The notes: generated from the letters alone by a model not told the origin. DNA of 64,000 bases from RGIG9041 sp045657265 (GCA_045657265.1 JAZOSU010000001.1:1-64000), one strand, 5' to 3'; numbered from the stretch's first letter, positions 52,608 through 62,467 are shown. Program-made: numbers and translations.

Positions 52608-54005
52608 TTATTTTTTAATGAGTATTTTTACTCCGTCTTTGGTGTCTTCAAGAATTACACCCATATTGGCAAGTTGATTACGGATTTCGTCTGCTTTTGC
52701 AAAATCCTTGTCTTTTCGAGCCTGTGTACGCATATCGACAAGTTCCTGTATTTCCTGCGGTACTTCTGCGGGAATATCTTTGGTAAGAATATTAAGAACG
52801 TTGCAGAGTTCTTTGAGTTTTCCGAGAAGTCCTGTATAAAATTCAGCCGAACCGCCTTCTTTTTCGCTGTTTATTTTACGTACCATATCAAATATAACAG
52901 AAACGGCATCTGCGGTATTAAGGTCATCGTCCATTTTCTCGCAGAATAAAGTTTTGAAACTGTCATACTGCGCAAGTAATTCTGTTTCATTTTCGGTAAT
53001 TTTCTGTGTTTTAGCACTTTTAATTGCAAATTCAAGGTTGTTCTTTGCGGTGTAAAGACGTTCAAGTCCGCCTTTTGCCGCATTAAGTACGTCAACACTG
53101 TAGTTTATTGGGCTTCTGTAGTGAGATGAGAGCATAAAAAATCTGATAGTCTCATATCCGTATACGTCAGCGGCTTCGCGGACGGTAAAGAAGTTGCCGA
53201 GAGATTTGCTCATTTTTTTGCTGTCAACGTTGATGTGTCCGTTGTGGAGCCAGTAATGTGCAAACTCTACACCGTGTGCAGCTTCCGACTGAGCAATTTC
53301 ATTTTCGTGATGTGGAAAAACAAGGTCAACACCTCCACAATGGATATCAATTGTTTTGCCGAGGTATTTTGTTGCCATTGCAGAACATTCGATATGCCAT
53401 CCCGGTCTGCCCTCGCCCCAGGGAGACGTCCAAGAAGGTTCGCCGGGTTTTGCGGCTTTCCATATAACGAAATCAAGAGGATCTTCTTTTTTGTCGTTTA
53501 CTTCAATACGGGCGCCGCTTTTAAGCTCTTCAATATCATAGTGTGAGAGTTTACCGTAATCGGGGAACTTGGTTGTGCGATAGAATACGTCACCGTCAAC
53601 CTCGTATGCCATACCTTTTTCAACAAGAGTTGAAACAAGTCTGATAATATCGTCAATACATTCTGTAGCTCTTGGGTGAACTGTTGCTTTTCCTACGCCA
53701 AGAGCACCTGCATCTTTGTAGTATTCTTCGATAAATCTGTCACCGAGCTCTTTTACTGTGATACCCTCAGCGTTTGCCCTTTTAATCATTTTATCGTCAA
53801 TGTCGGTAAAATTCTGCACAAAACGGACTTTTTTACCGCAAAATTCAAAGTATCTGCGAAGTACGTCAAAGGTAATAAAAGGTCTTGCGTTTCCTATATG
53901 AAAGAAATCGTAAACTGTAGGACCGCAGGCATACATTGTAACGGTACCGGTTTTGATTTCTTTAAATTCTTCTTTTTGTCTTGTAAGTGTGTTATAAAGC
54001 TTCAT
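52608..54005 (-). CDS. cysS: Cysteine--tRNA ligase
   Basis: A 465-residue class I synthetase with the HIGH-type motif HIGNARP (about 36-42) after the zinc cysteine in YACGPTVYD, further zinc ligands in HIECSAMA and HHENEIAQSE, and KMSKSLGNF. Length is normal. Its start overlaps the end of cysE by 14 bases, tying tRNA charging to cysteine synthesis in one leftward operon. Confidence 0.96.
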   Translation of the reverse strand: MKLYNTLTRQKEEFKEIKTGTVTMYACGPTVYDFFHIGNARPFITFDVLRRYFEFCGKKVRFVQNFTDIDDKMIKRANAEGITVKELGDRFIEEYYKDAGALGVGKATVHPRATECIDDIIRLVSTLVEKGMAYEVDGDVFYRTTKFPDYGKLSHYDIEELKSGARIEVNDKKEDPLDFVIWKAAKPGEPSWTSPWGEGRPGWHIECSAMATKYLGKTIDIHCGGVDLVFPHHENEIAQSEAAHGVEFAHYWLHNGHINVDSKKMSKSLGNFFTVREAADVYGYETIRFFMLSSHYRSPINYSVDVLNAAKGGLERLYTAKNNLEFAIKSAKTQKITENETELLAQYDSFKTLFCEKMDDDLNTADAVSVIFDMVRKINSEKEGGSAEFYTGLLGKLKELCNVLNILTKDIPAEVPQEIQELVDMRTQARKDKDFAKADEIRNQLANMGVILEDTKDGVKILIKK

Positions 54006-54633
54006 TTTGATTGTCCTCTAATTTCTTTTCAAGTTTATCAAGCCTTGCCTGTAATCTGCAAAGTTCTTGCGAAACAGGGTCGGGAATATGAATCTGGTCA
54101 AGCTCGGAAACAGGACGTCCGCCTTTTCTGACAACTCTTGCAGGTACGCCTACTGCAGTACAGTCGTCGGGAATATCAGTCAGCACAACGGCACCTGCGG
54201 CAATCTTAACGTTGTTGCCTATATTGACAGGCCCAAGCACTTTTGCGCCTGCGCCTACCATTACGTTGTTGCCGAGGGTAGGGTGACGTTTTCCTGTGTC
54301 TTTACCTGTACCGCCGAGAGTTACACCCTGATAGATAATGCAGTTGTCACCTATCTCTGCAGTCTCGCCTATTACAACTCCTGTGCCGTGGTCGATGAAA
54401 AATCCTTTTCCTATTGTGGCGCCGGGATGTATTTCTATTCCTGTTTTGAATTTTGCTCGTTCGCTAAGCCAACGGGCAATAAAATATCTGCCTTTAAGCT
54501 GGTGCTTGTGAGCGCGTCTGTAGTATCTGAGCGCACGGAATCCCTTATAAAGAAGGTATATTTCTATATCACTTCTTGCGGCAGGGTCGCGCTGTTTTAT
54601 AAAATCAATTTCGTATCTGTATTTGTTAAACAT
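53992..54633 (-). CDS. cysE: Serine O-acetyltransferase
   Basis: A 213-residue acetyltransferase making O-acetylserine, the precursor of cysteine. It has an N-terminal helical part, then left-handed beta-helix hexapeptides with HPGATIGKGFFIDHGTGVVIGETAEIG and VMVGAGAKVLGPVNIGNN. It is of the short EpsC-like form. The catalytic His/Asp pair is in IDHGTG. Confidence 0.93.
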   Translation of the reverse strand: MFNKYRYEIDFIKQRDPAARSDIEIYLLYKGFRALRYYRRAHKHQLKGRYFIARWLSERAKFKTGIEIHPGATIGKGFFIDHGTGVVIGETAEIGDNCIIYQGVTLGGTGKDTGKRHPTLGNNVMVGAGAKVLGPVNIGNNVKIAAGAVVLTDIPDDCTAVGVPARVVRKGGRPVSELDQIHIPDPVSQELCRLQARLDKLEKKLEDNQNEAL

Positions 54634-54637
54634 AGCT

Positions 54638-55213
54638 TTATTTAGTAGGGTCGATGAAATTTTTGTTCTGGTTTACATATACTGCGCCGCTTATTATTGT
54701 AAGCACTGCGCTTATCCATAGTACAACGTTTGTAACTATTGAAACTATAATCGTTACAGTTTCGGGTACTGAAATTATACTTAAAAAGTACTGAGTTGCA
54801 AGTACGTAGATTATAGCGGACATCTGGCTGACTGTTTTTGCTTTGCCCCACATATTAGCCGCAATAACTACGCCTTTGCCTGAAGATATAAGACGGAGTG
54901 AGGTTATGAGAAATTCACGGATAAGAACAATGAATGTTATCCAGGTAATTCCCTTGCCGATACCGAGGCTGATAAACGCAAGATACGCGGCTGTTGTCAG
55001 CATTTTATCTGCAAGGGGATCGAGAAACTTTCCGAAATCGGTAATTAAATTGTATTTTCTTGCCATTTTACCGTCAATCAAATCTGTGATGGAAGCTGCG
55101 GCAAAAAGTACGAGAGCTACAAGATAATGATGTGGGAAATTTATAAGCATTGCCGCCATAAAAAGCGGTGTCATAAATATTCTGAGAACTGTCAGCTTGT
55201 TTGGTGTATTCAC
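54638..55213 (-). CDS. pgsA: CDP-diacylglycerol--glycerol-3-phosphate 3-phosphatidyltransferase
   Basis: A 191-residue membrane enzyme of phosphatidylglycerol synthesis. The CDP-alcohol phosphotransferase motif DLIDGKMARKYNLITDFGKFLDPLADK (split here as DLIDGKMAR and FGKFLDPLADK) is complete. Four or five hydrophobic helices. Its start overlaps rimO by four bases. Confidence 0.93.
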   Translation of the reverse strand: MNTPNKLTVLRIFMTPLFMAAMLINFPHHYLVALVLFAAASITDLIDGKMARKYNLITDFGKFLDPLADKMLTTAAYLAFISLGIGKGITWITFIVLIREFLITSLRLISSGKGVVIAANMWGKAKTVSQMSAIIYVLATQYFLSIISVPETVTIIVSIVTNVVLWISAVLTIISGAVYVNQNKNFIDPTK

Positions 55214-56544
55214 TTTACTATTTCTCCAATCAATTCAAAATCCATACATTCTGTGATTTTTACTTTTATTATTTCTCCTGCTATAAGGTTTCTGTCAGAT
55301 GTAAAGAAAATTTTTCCGTCAATGTCGGGAGCTTCCTTGGGACTTCTGCCAAAGAAACATTCTGCATATCTGTCAAACCCTTCCACAATAACAGGAACAA
55401 CTGTTGATATAAGGTTTTGCTGTTTTTCAAGAGCAATTTCCGACTGTAAAAGCTCAATAGCTTCTGCTCTTGACGCTTTTATATCATCTGCAATCTGACC
55501 TTCCATATCATATGCGGGTGTTTCTTCTTCGGGTGAATATGTGAAGACGCCTAATTTATCGAACTTTGCTTTTTTCAGGAAATTACAGAGTATTTCAAAA
55601 TCTTCTTCTGTTTCCTGCGGAAATCCTACCATAATGGTTGTGCGAAGCTCAACGTCTTTTATTTCACGTCTGAGTTTTTCTATAAGCTCAAGCAGAGATT
55701 TGTCATTTCCCGGTCTGTTCATTTTTGAAAGAACGTTTCCGCTTGCGTGCTGGACCGGCATTTCAATATATTTGACTATTTTATCCTGAGTTTTAAAAAC
55801 TTCGATAAGCTCGTCTGTGATTTTATCGGGATACAGGTACATAACTCTCAGCCAACAAAGTCCCTCAATTTCGCAAAGTTTTGTTAAAAGCTCAGGGAGT
55901 TTTCTCTCGCCGTATATGTCTATACCGTAGTTTGATGTATCCTGTGCAATTACAATAAGCTCTTTTGCGCCGCCACCGACAAGTTTTTTAGCTTCTGCAA
56001 CAATGTTTTCCATGTGTCTTGATTTGAAAGGACCGCGTATATCGGGTATTGCGCAGTAACTGCAACGGTTGGAACAACCGTCTGCTATTTTAAGGTATGC
56101 GCTGTAGTTTGGAGTTATGAGATATCTGTCACCCTCAAGCTGAATGTTTGAAAGGTCATCAAACATCATAACTCTTTCACCTGCCATAACTTTTTCTATG
56201 GCAGTGACTATTTTGTCAAAACTGCCCACACCTACAAAACCGTCAACCTCGTAAAGTTCTTCGGCTATGTTGTCACTGTATCTTTGGGCAAGACATCCGC
56301 AGACGATTATTTTTGAAAGTTTCTTTTCGTTTTTAAGCGCTGCAACTTCAAAAATAGTATCAAGGGCTTCTCTTTTTGCATCTTCAATAAATCCGCAGGT
56401 GTTTATAACGGTAACGTCGGATTTTTCCGCCTCGCCCGTTATTTTATATCCTGCATTAACAACAGCGGCTATCATATGCTCTGTGTTTATCTGATTTTTT
56501 GCACAGCCCAGAGATATAAAACCTACTGTAATATCTTTATTCAT
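55210..56544 (-). CDS. rimO: Ribosomal protein S12 methylthiotransferase RimO
   Basis: A 444-residue radical-SAM enzyme that methylthiolates Asp88 of S12. N-terminal MTTase domain with ISLGCAKNQINTEHM and further cluster cysteines; radical-SAM CxxxCxxC in CSNRCSYCAIP; C-terminal TRAM domain. The RimO-type SLGCAKN and CSYCAIP sequence separates it from MiaB. Overlaps recX by 8 bases. Confidence 0.95.
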   Translation of the reverse strand: MNKDITVGFISLGCAKNQINTEHMIAAVVNAGYKITGEAEKSDVTVINTCGFIEDAKREALDTIFEVAALKNEKKLSKIIVCGCLAQRYSDNIAEELYEVDGFVGVGSFDKIVTAIEKVMAGERVMMFDDLSNIQLEGDRYLITPNYSAYLKIADGCSNRCSYCAIPDIRGPFKSRHMENIVAEAKKLVGGGAKELIVIAQDTSNYGIDIYGERKLPELLTKLCEIEGLCWLRVMYLYPDKITDELIEVFKTQDKIVKYIEMPVQHASGNVLSKMNRPGNDKSLLELIEKLRREIKDVELRTTIMVGFPQETEEDFEILCNFLKKAKFDKLGVFTYSPEEETPAYDMEGQIADDIKASRAEAIELLQSEIALEKQQNLISTVVPVIVEGFDRYAECFFGRSPKEAPDIDGKIFFTSDRNLIAGEIIKVKITECMDFELIGEIVK

Positions 56545-57166
56545 AATCTTCCTCCGAATCGGAAAGTATAGTTGTTATAGAGTCGTAGTCGTAGCCGTAT
56601 CTTATAAGAGCGGAAATTAATTTTGAAACGCCTTTTCTGTCCGATTGGTCATATCTGAATTTTTTGTCACACAAAACTTTGATATTACCGTCAAAATCGG
56701 TTTCAAGTTCTGCTATACAGTTTTCTGCAAGGTCTTTTGATATACCTTTGATGCAAAGCTCCTGAAGTATTCTTCTGGGTCCGTATAATTTAGACGACGC
56801 AAGATATGATGCAAAAGCTTTAGCATACCGCTCGTCATTTATATATCCCGACTTTTCAAGGTCATGGCAGACAGTCTTACAGATATCCGCATCAAACCCG
56901 AATCGGTTTAATTTCTTGAAAAGAGCATTCTTTGACAAATCACCGTAGGACAAATAGTTGTAAGCTTTAGCTTTAGCTTTTGTAAGGGAAACGGCAGACT
57001 CAATTTCAGACAGTCTCTCACTGTCAATTTCATCTCCCACCCGAATACCCGATTCAATAACTGCATCCTCGGAAATGGTAAGTATAAGTTCTCCGTCTGC
57101 ATATATGTCAAAATAACCTTTTTTATCGGGAACGGGCAGAATTTCCGTTATATTACTCAAAATCAT
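56537..57166 (-). CDS. recX: RecA regulator RecX
   Basis: A 209-residue helical-repeat protein that modulates RecA filaments. Typical elements are ALFKKLNRFGFDADICKTVCHDLEKSGYINDERYA and KLYGPRRILQELCIKGIS. The ATG at 57164-57166 is chosen because longer frames only read through recA in the wrong frame. It overlaps recA by 14 bases. The first 70 residues form the extra domain found in Firmicute RecX. Confidence 0.9.
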   Translation of the reverse strand: MILSNITEILPVPDKKGYFDIYADGELILTISEDAVIESGIRVGDEIDSERLSEIESAVSLTKAKAKAYNYLSYGDLSKNALFKKLNRFGFDADICKTVCHDLEKSGYINDERYAKAFASYLASSKLYGPRRILQELCIKGISKDLAENCIAELETDFDGNIKVLCDKKFRYDQSDRKGVSKLISALIRYGYDYDSITTILSDSEEDYE

Positions 57167-58247
57167 CAGCGGAAACGTCAATACTTGCAGAAGCAGCAGA
57201 TTTTGCGGTTTCAGCTTTTGCGGCAGGTTTTGCCGTAGCTTTTTTGTCATCTGTTTTTGCATCTGCATTTGCAAGACATTCACGGATTCTTGCTTCAACC
57301 TCGTCAGAAATATCAGCATTGTCTCTGAGGAATTTCTTGGCAACTTCTTTACCCTGACCAATTCTTGTCTCACCGTATGAGAACCATGTACCGCTTTTTT
57401 TGATAATACCGAATTCAACGCCAAGGTCAACAAGCTCTGAGTATTTGGAAATACCTTCGCCGTACATAATGTCAAAAGTAGCTACCTTGAAAGGCGGAGC
57501 AACTTTATTTTTAACAATTTTACATTTTACAGTGTTACCGACAATGTCAGCACCGTTTTTGATAACGTCAGTTTTTCTGATGTCAATACGTACAGATGCA
57601 TAGAACTTGAGAGCGCGTCCGCCTGTTGTTGTTTCAGGGTTGCCGTAAAGAACACCGACTTTTTCACGAAGCTGGTTGATGAAAATAGCAACACAGTTAC
57701 TTTTTGAAATTACACCTGCAAGTTTACGCAGAGCCTGTGACATAAGTCTTGCCTGAAGACCAACGTGAGATGCACCCATATCACCCTCGATTTCTGCTTT
57801 GGGAACAAGAGCTGCAACAGAGTCAACTACAACAACGTCAATAGCACCGGAACGTACAAGAGCTTCTGTGATTTCAAGAGCCTGTTCACCTGTGTCGGGC
57901 TGAGAAACAAGCACGTTGTCAACGTCAACACCAAGAGCCTCTGCATAAACAGGGTCAAGAGCGTGTTCCGCATCTATAAAAGCGACTTCGCCGCCGCGTT
58001 TTTGAGCTTCTGCAATAACGTGAAGAGCAACGGTAGTTTTACCTGAAGATTCGGGGCCGTAAATTTCAACTATTCTGCCCTTTGGAACGCCGCCTATACC
58101 GAGGGCTGCATCGAGTGCCAGTGAACCTGTGGGAATAATATCAACTTTCATATTTGTATTATCACCCAGTTTCATAACAGCGCCGTCACCGTACTGTTTT
58201 TTTATCTGAGCAAGAGCTGTTTCCAGCGCATTTTTCTTATCTACCAT
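57153..58247 (-). CDS. recA: Recombinase RecA
   Basis: A 364-residue recombinase. Walker A GPESSGKT (64-71), VVVVDSVAALVPKAEIEGDMG, QALRKLAG and NQLREKVGV loops are intact. The C-terminal tail is lysine/alanine-rich with an acidic end (VSADDFE), shorter on acid than in E. coli. It filaments on single-stranded DNA for repair and strand exchange. Confidence 0.96.
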   Translation of the reverse strand: MVDKKNALETALAQIKKQYGDGAVMKLGDNTNMKVDIIPTGSLALDAALGIGGVPKGRIVEIYGPESSGKTTVALHVIAEAQKRGGEVAFIDAEHALDPVYAEALGVDVDNVLVSQPDTGEQALEITEALVRSGAIDVVVVDSVAALVPKAEIEGDMGASHVGLQARLMSQALRKLAGVISKSNCVAIFINQLREKVGVLYGNPETTTGGRALKFYASVRIDIRKTDVIKNGADIVGNTVKCKIVKNKVAPPFKVATFDIMYGEGISKYSELVDLGVEFGIIKKSGTWFSYGETRIGQGKEVAKKFLRDNADISDEVEARIRECLANADAKTDDKKATAKPAAKAETAKSAASASIDVSADDFE

Positions 58248-58280
58248 TTTATTTACTCCTAAACATAGTTATATACAGTA

Positions 58281-58309
58281 ATTATATAATTTTATGTATA
58301 CAATGTCAA
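58281..58309 (-). promoter_or_regulatory. SigA promoter of recA
   Basis: Read leftward, TTGACA (58304-58309) and TATAAT (58281-58286) with a 17-base spacer, both perfect. I see no Firmicute LexA box (GAAC-N4-GTTC type) around it. Confidence 0.8.
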
Positions 58310-58420
58310 TAATTCAAAATGGATTTTTGAGGTTGACTATTATGTGAGGTTGGTGTACTATTATATAGATAGATGTTTTTGCGTATATAGTCAGTAAGTA
58401 TAATGAAACGGAGATTTGTT

Positions 58421-60262
58421 ATGAAATATCTGAAAAATCTGCTGAACAGTAAAACACGCACTTTTATTTTTGCATTTGACGCTCTCTGTCATGCGATCAT
58501 TTGCCTTATTGCAATTCTTATACTAAACACTTTCGGAGTGAAAATTGCTTTTACCATAATTGCACTCAGATTTGCATTATTTATGATATCGGCTATCGTT
58601 TTCAGGCTTCACAATAATATTGACAGCGGTTTTGAAACGCTTATAAGGAGTGTAATTACCGTATTTGTAACGTCGGGAGTATCACTTTCGGTATTTCTTC
58701 TTTGTGATATTATAAAACCTGAACTTGCATGTGAATTTTTTGTGCCGGATATTATTGCGTTGCTTGTTATTTATATTATTCGCGCTATGTATAGCTACTA
58801 TATTCACGAGTATAAAAAACAACTCGCAAAAGAAGTTAAACATCCTACGCTTATTGTAGGAGCGGGAACTGCAACCCGTTTGCTTTTAGGTGAGCTTGAA
58901 GCGATAAATTCCAAATACTACCCCGAATGTCTTGTAGATGACGACGTTGCGAAACTTCATACCAAGCTTATGGGCGTTCCTATTGTAGGTACTATTGATG
59001 ATATACCTGCTATAGTTGAAAAGAGGAATATACATACAATTATTATTTCAATACCTTCTGCCGAAGTGGAATCTATGAACAGAATAATTGAAAAATGCAC
59101 AAATACCCATTGTTTTATAAGAACGCTTCCCTCTGTATCCGAGCTTATTGAACATAACAGAAAATGTCTTACTTCAATGAAAGATATTGCAATGGAAGAC
59201 CTGCTGAGCAGAGAGCCTATTACCGTAGATACCTCCAAGGTACAGGAAATGGTACAAAATAAGGTGTGTATGGTAACAGGTGGCGGCGGATCTATTGGTT
59301 CAGAGCTTTGCAGACAGATAATTTCATATAAACCAAAAAAACTTGTTATTGTTGATATTTATGAAAACAATGCGTACGATATACAGCAGGAACTCAGACT
59401 CAAATACGGTGCATACGTTCCTCTTTCGATAGAAATCGCTTCTGTGCGTGATCTTGACAAGATGGAAGTTCTATTTAAAAAATACAAACCGAATCTTGTT
59501 TTTCACGCAGCTGCGCATAAACATGTTCCGCTTATGGAATATGCCGCAGAAGAAGCGGTGAAAAACAACGTGTTCGGCACTTATAATATGGCAAATCTTG
59601 CGGTTAAACATAAAGTTGACAGATTTTTGCTTATTTCAACTGACAAAGCGGTTAACCCTACAAACGTCATGGGTGCGTCAAAAAGATGCTGTGAAATGGT
59701 TATCAAACATTTTTCAAATATACAGAAAGAAACTGTATTTGTAACAGTAAGATTCGGTAACGTACTTGGGTCAAACGGTTCAGTTGTCCCGCTTTTTGAA
59801 AAACAGATTCAGAAAGGCGGACCTATAACTATTACCCATCCTGAAATCACACGTTATTTTATGACTATACCCGAAGCAGTGTCTTTGGTACTTCAGGCAG
59901 AAACCATGGCGCTTTCAGGCCAGATTTTTGTTCTTGATATGGGTAAACCTGTTAAAATAGTAACTCTTGCCGAAAACCTTATCAAGCTTTGCGGATTCCG
60001 TCCGTATAAAGATATTAAGATAGAATTTATAGGTCTTCGCGAAGGCGAAAAACTTTATGAAGAACTTTGTCTTGACGAAGAAGAAACAATGCCTACCTAT
60101 AACAAGAAAATATTTATCGGAAGCCATATTGCATTGGCGAAGGATTTTGAGACTAAGCTTGAAAAACTGCGTGAGTATGCAGAAAATAACGATTCGGTCA
60201 ACGTTATAAAACAGCTTGAACAACTTGTGCCCACATATTCCCCTGACAAAAGAATACATTAA
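58421..60262 (+). CDS. CapD-like membrane nucleotide-sugar 4,6-dehydratase
   Basis: A 613-residue polysaccharide-biosynthesis protein: about four N-terminal membrane helices (20-130), a first Rossmann-like domain (TLIVGAGTATRLLLGELEA, about 145-270) and a C-terminal SDR dehydratase with GGGGSIGSELCRQI, FHAAAHKHVPLME and STDKAVNPTNVMGASKR (catalytic Ser/Met-Lys pattern instead of Tyr-Lys). It resembles PglF/FlaA1/CapD, making a 4-keto UDP-sugar for surface glycans. The ATG at 58421 follows CGGAG by 8 bases; the one 18 bases earlier lacks a site. Confidence 0.88.
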   Translation: MKYLKNLLNSKTRTFIFAFDALCHAIICLIAILILNTFGVKIAFTIIALRFALFMISAIVFRLHNNIDSGFETLIRSVITVFVTSGVSLSVFLLCDIIKPELACEFFVPDIIALLVIYIIRAMYSYYIHEYKKQLAKEVKHPTLIVGAGTATRLLLGELEAINSKYYPECLVDDDVAKLHTKLMGVPIVGTIDDIPAIVEKRNIHTIIISIPSAEVESMNRIIEKCTNTHCFIRTLPSVSELIEHNRKCLTSMKDIAMEDLLSREPITVDTSKVQEMVQNKVCMVTGGGGSIGSELCRQIISYKPKKLVIVDIYENNAYDIQQELRLKYGAYVPLSIEIASVRDLDKMEVLFKKYKPNLVFHAAAHKHVPLMEYAAEEAVKNNVFGTYNMANLAVKHKVDRFLLISTDKAVNPTNVMGASKRCCEMVIKHFSNIQKETVFVTVRFGNVLGSNGSVVPLFEKQIQKGGPITITHPEITRYFMTIPEAVSLVLQAETMALSGQIFVLDMGKPVKIVTLAENLIKLCGFRPYKDIKIEFIGLREGEKLYEELCLDEEETMPTYNKKIFIGSHIALAKDFETKLEKLREYAENNDSVNVIKQLEQLVPTYSPDKRIH

Positions 60263-60263
60263 A

Positions 60264-60298
60264 AAAAGCTCCTTGAAAAATTATTTCAAGGAGCTTTT
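60264..60298. terminator. Bidirectional terminator between the CapD-like gene and mltG
   Basis: A 15-base perfect stem (60264-60278 with 60284-60298) with A-rich and T-rich flanks between two convergent genes. Confidence 0.85.
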
Positions 60299-60303
60299 AG
60301 ATT

Positions 60304-61749
60304 TTATCTGATAACATCGGTTCCTTTTGCGGTTTCCGAGGCGTTTGCAAGATGCTTTTTGTGTTCTTCGGCAGTTACCGAAAAGGTTGTTTTTGTTCCG
60401 TCACTTATGAAATACATATATCCTGAGCTTTCGGGGTTTATTACAGCCTGAATTGCCGCGAGACTCGGTGTACATACGGGACCTGTGGGCAGACCCGTAT
60501 AAATATACGTATTATAAGAACTGTCAGTTAATTTGTCGTCAGAATTTAAAACTTTTTTGCTTTGCGCAAGTACGTAGTTTATGGTCGACGTAAGCTGAAG
60601 ATAATTTTCAACAGGGTTTGAAAGTCTGTTTGCAAGAACTGAAGCGACGGTTTTATAGCTGTCCGCATTGTCACATTCTGCATAAACAAGAGAAGCCGTT
60701 GTTATAATCTCGTCAAGACTTTTGCCTGTTTTTTCAATAAGAAGTTTGTTTTCTTCGGTAAGAACAGTCTGCTCAAATCGCTCAAGCATTTTTGAAACGA
60801 TAGAAATTGCACTTTCGCCTTTTGCTATTTCGTAATCGCCTGCAGGCAGATACCCTTCAAGTCTGCAACGTCGGTCGGGTAGATTACGGACAAACTCAAA
60901 TTTTTCATAGTCGTATGAATTGAGCGCCGAATCAAGCTCGGTTATGTTTGCATATTTTCCTGCTGTGAGAATTTCTGTTATATCGTCCTGAGTTGCGCCT
61001 TCTGGAATGGTCAGCTTTAACATTTCAGCCTGTGCGGATGTACGTTTTAGCTTTGAAATTATCTGATTATAATCAAGCCTTGAATTTAAAGTGTAATCAC
61101 CAAACTGGAATTTTCCGTCAGCTTTTTTGATGAATTTACTGTAAAGAGCAAAAACTGTAGGGTGTTTTATAACACCTGATTCTTTAAGTATTTTTGAAAT
61201 AGCAGGTGTTGTGCTTCCCTCAGGAATTGTAACAACTATATTCTCGTCGGGTTTTATAAATGCAAAAATATCATTACTTATATTTACAATTCCGAAAGTG
61301 AGAAAAAGTGCAACAAGGACACAGATTCCGTAAAATCTCACGTGTTTCATATATCCTTTTACGTTTTCCTGAGAAAACCACATTTTCCAGTTGAAATTCT
61401 TTTTCGGGTAAATTTCTTTTTTGATTGTTTCGGATTTTTTTGTTTTATGAACGTTTACGGGGTCTGAAATAATAGTTTCTTCGATAATTCTCGTTTTGTC
61501 AGATGCCTGTTTTCTGATGTTTGGAGTAACAATGGTATCTGAGCTTACTTTAGGAGAAACTATTGTATCTGAAGTGACTGAATCTGTATTTTTTACAGCG
61601 GGAGTGATTATAGTATCTGAGCTTACGGTATCAGGTTTTTTGATATCGTCAAAGATAATATTTCTGCTTTGAGGCTTGTAACTGCCCGTAACTCCCGGAT
61701 AACTACCCGTAATATTACGTTTTTTATTTGAAGAATTATCGTTTGGCAT
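60304..61749 (-). CDS. mltG: Endolytic murein transglycosylase MltG with repeat-bearing cytoplasmic tail
   Basis: A 481-residue protein: a cytoplasmic N-terminus (1-125), one membrane helix (about 134-155, ICVLVALFLTFGIV), a LysM-like domain (VTIPEGSTTPAISKILKESGV) and the YceG/MltG catalytic domain with the active-site Glu in TTASLVYAECDN. It cleaves nascent glycan strands and sets their length. The tail contains repeated S-D-T-I-x-x-P units, an addition beyond the usual length of about 340 residues. Confidence 0.9.
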   Translation of the reverse strand: MPNDNSSNKKRNITGSYPGVTGSYKPQSRNIIFDDIKKPDTVSSDTIITPAVKNTDSVTSDTIVSPKVSSDTIVTPNIRKQASDKTRIIEETIISDPVNVHKTKKSETIKKEIYPKKNFNWKMWFSQENVKGYMKHVRFYGICVLVALFLTFGIVNISNDIFAFIKPDENIVVTIPEGSTTPAISKILKESGVIKHPTVFALYSKFIKKADGKFQFGDYTLNSRLDYNQIISKLKRTSAQAEMLKLTIPEGATQDDITEILTAGKYANITELDSALNSYDYEKFEFVRNLPDRRCRLEGYLPAGDYEIAKGESAISIVSKMLERFEQTVLTEENKLLIEKTGKSLDEIITTASLVYAECDNADSYKTVASVLANRLSNPVENYLQLTSTINYVLAQSKKVLNSDDKLTDSSYNTYIYTGLPTGPVCTPSLAAIQAVINPESSGYMYFISDGTKTTFSVTAEEHKKHLANASETAKGTDVIR

Positions 61750-61843
61750 TTGTAAAGACCACCTTCAACATTCAATTCATTATATATAATATATTATATC
61801 CAAGCACACTTAAAGTCAAGTATGTTAATTTTTGTGATATTTC

Positions 61844-61872
61844 TTGACATAAATAATTATATGTTATATTTT
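61844..61872 (+). promoter_or_regulatory. Possible promoter of the small membrane protein gene
   Basis: TTGACA (61844-61849), a 17-base spacer and TATTTT (61867-61872), 29 bases before the ATG. The -35 is perfect, the -10 weak. Confidence 0.45.
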
Positions 61873-61899
61873 AATAATATAATTACGCGGAGGTAAAAA

Positions 61900-62424
61900 A
61901 TGAATTCAGATTACACAGTGTTACCGTTTCTTGATATCACAGTAACAACAAGACTGCTTATTGTTACTTTTTTAGTTTTTGTTTTCACTCTTGTTGTAAA
62001 ACAAATAATTTTTAAAAATTCAATGACTTTGCATAGAGCGCCCGTCAGCGTGATTTTTGCATATATCTGCTGCAGTGTGGTAAACGTGATGTTCTGTACT
62101 TTTCTGTATTGGTATTGGGCGGTTTTTCTTTGTACGGTAATGTCTCTGATTTACGCGTTTACAACAGCAAGAGAGGTTAAAGAATCAGGCGAAGAAGAAC
62201 GCATGGGCATTTTCGGACTTAATAAAGATATAAGACGGATAAGGGGAGAATTGTTTAATGATATGTCGGTAGAACAGCAGATTGAGTACAGAAAAAACGT
62301 AAAAGAATACGGATTTTCAAAAATTCTGTTTGTTGTAATTACTCTGATAATTCCTGCACTTGCAATAGCAGTATTTCATTTTCTTAATATAGGATATCTT
62401 TTCTTCCCTGTACTTGTTTCATAA
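61900..62424 (+). CDS. Small membrane protein of unknown function
   Basis: A 174-residue protein with four hydrophobic segments (about 14-36, 48-65, 67-85, 140-170) and a charged loop between the third and fourth (EESGEEERMGIFGLNKDIRRIR, about 92-125). No family recognised. A GCGGAGG ribosome site precedes the ATG. It is transcribed alone, between promoter and terminator. Confidence 0.65.
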   Translation: MNSDYTVLPFLDITVTTRLLIVTFLVFVFTLVVKQIIFKNSMTLHRAPVSVIFAYICCSVVNVMFCTFLYWYWAVFLCTVMSLIYAFTTAREVKESGEEERMGIFGLNKDIRRIRGELFNDMSVEQQIEYRKNVKEYGFSKILFVVITLIIPALAIAVFHFLNIGYLFFPVLVS

Positions 62425-62431
62425 AATAAAA

Positions 62432-62467
62432 AAGATGCACGAAAAAATTCGTGCATCTTATTTTTTT
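62432..62467. terminator. Terminator shared by the membrane-protein gene and pckG
   Basis: A 12-base stem (62432-62443 with 62448-62459) with runs of A and T outside. A second, weaker stem (TTTCTCC/GGAGAAA, about 62482-62523) lies between it and the pckG stop. Confidence 0.8.

Noticed and set aside
56537..57475. 312-residue RecX
   Set aside because: The extra N-terminal 103 residues are recA read in the wrong frame; the RecX start at 57166 has the family N-terminus.
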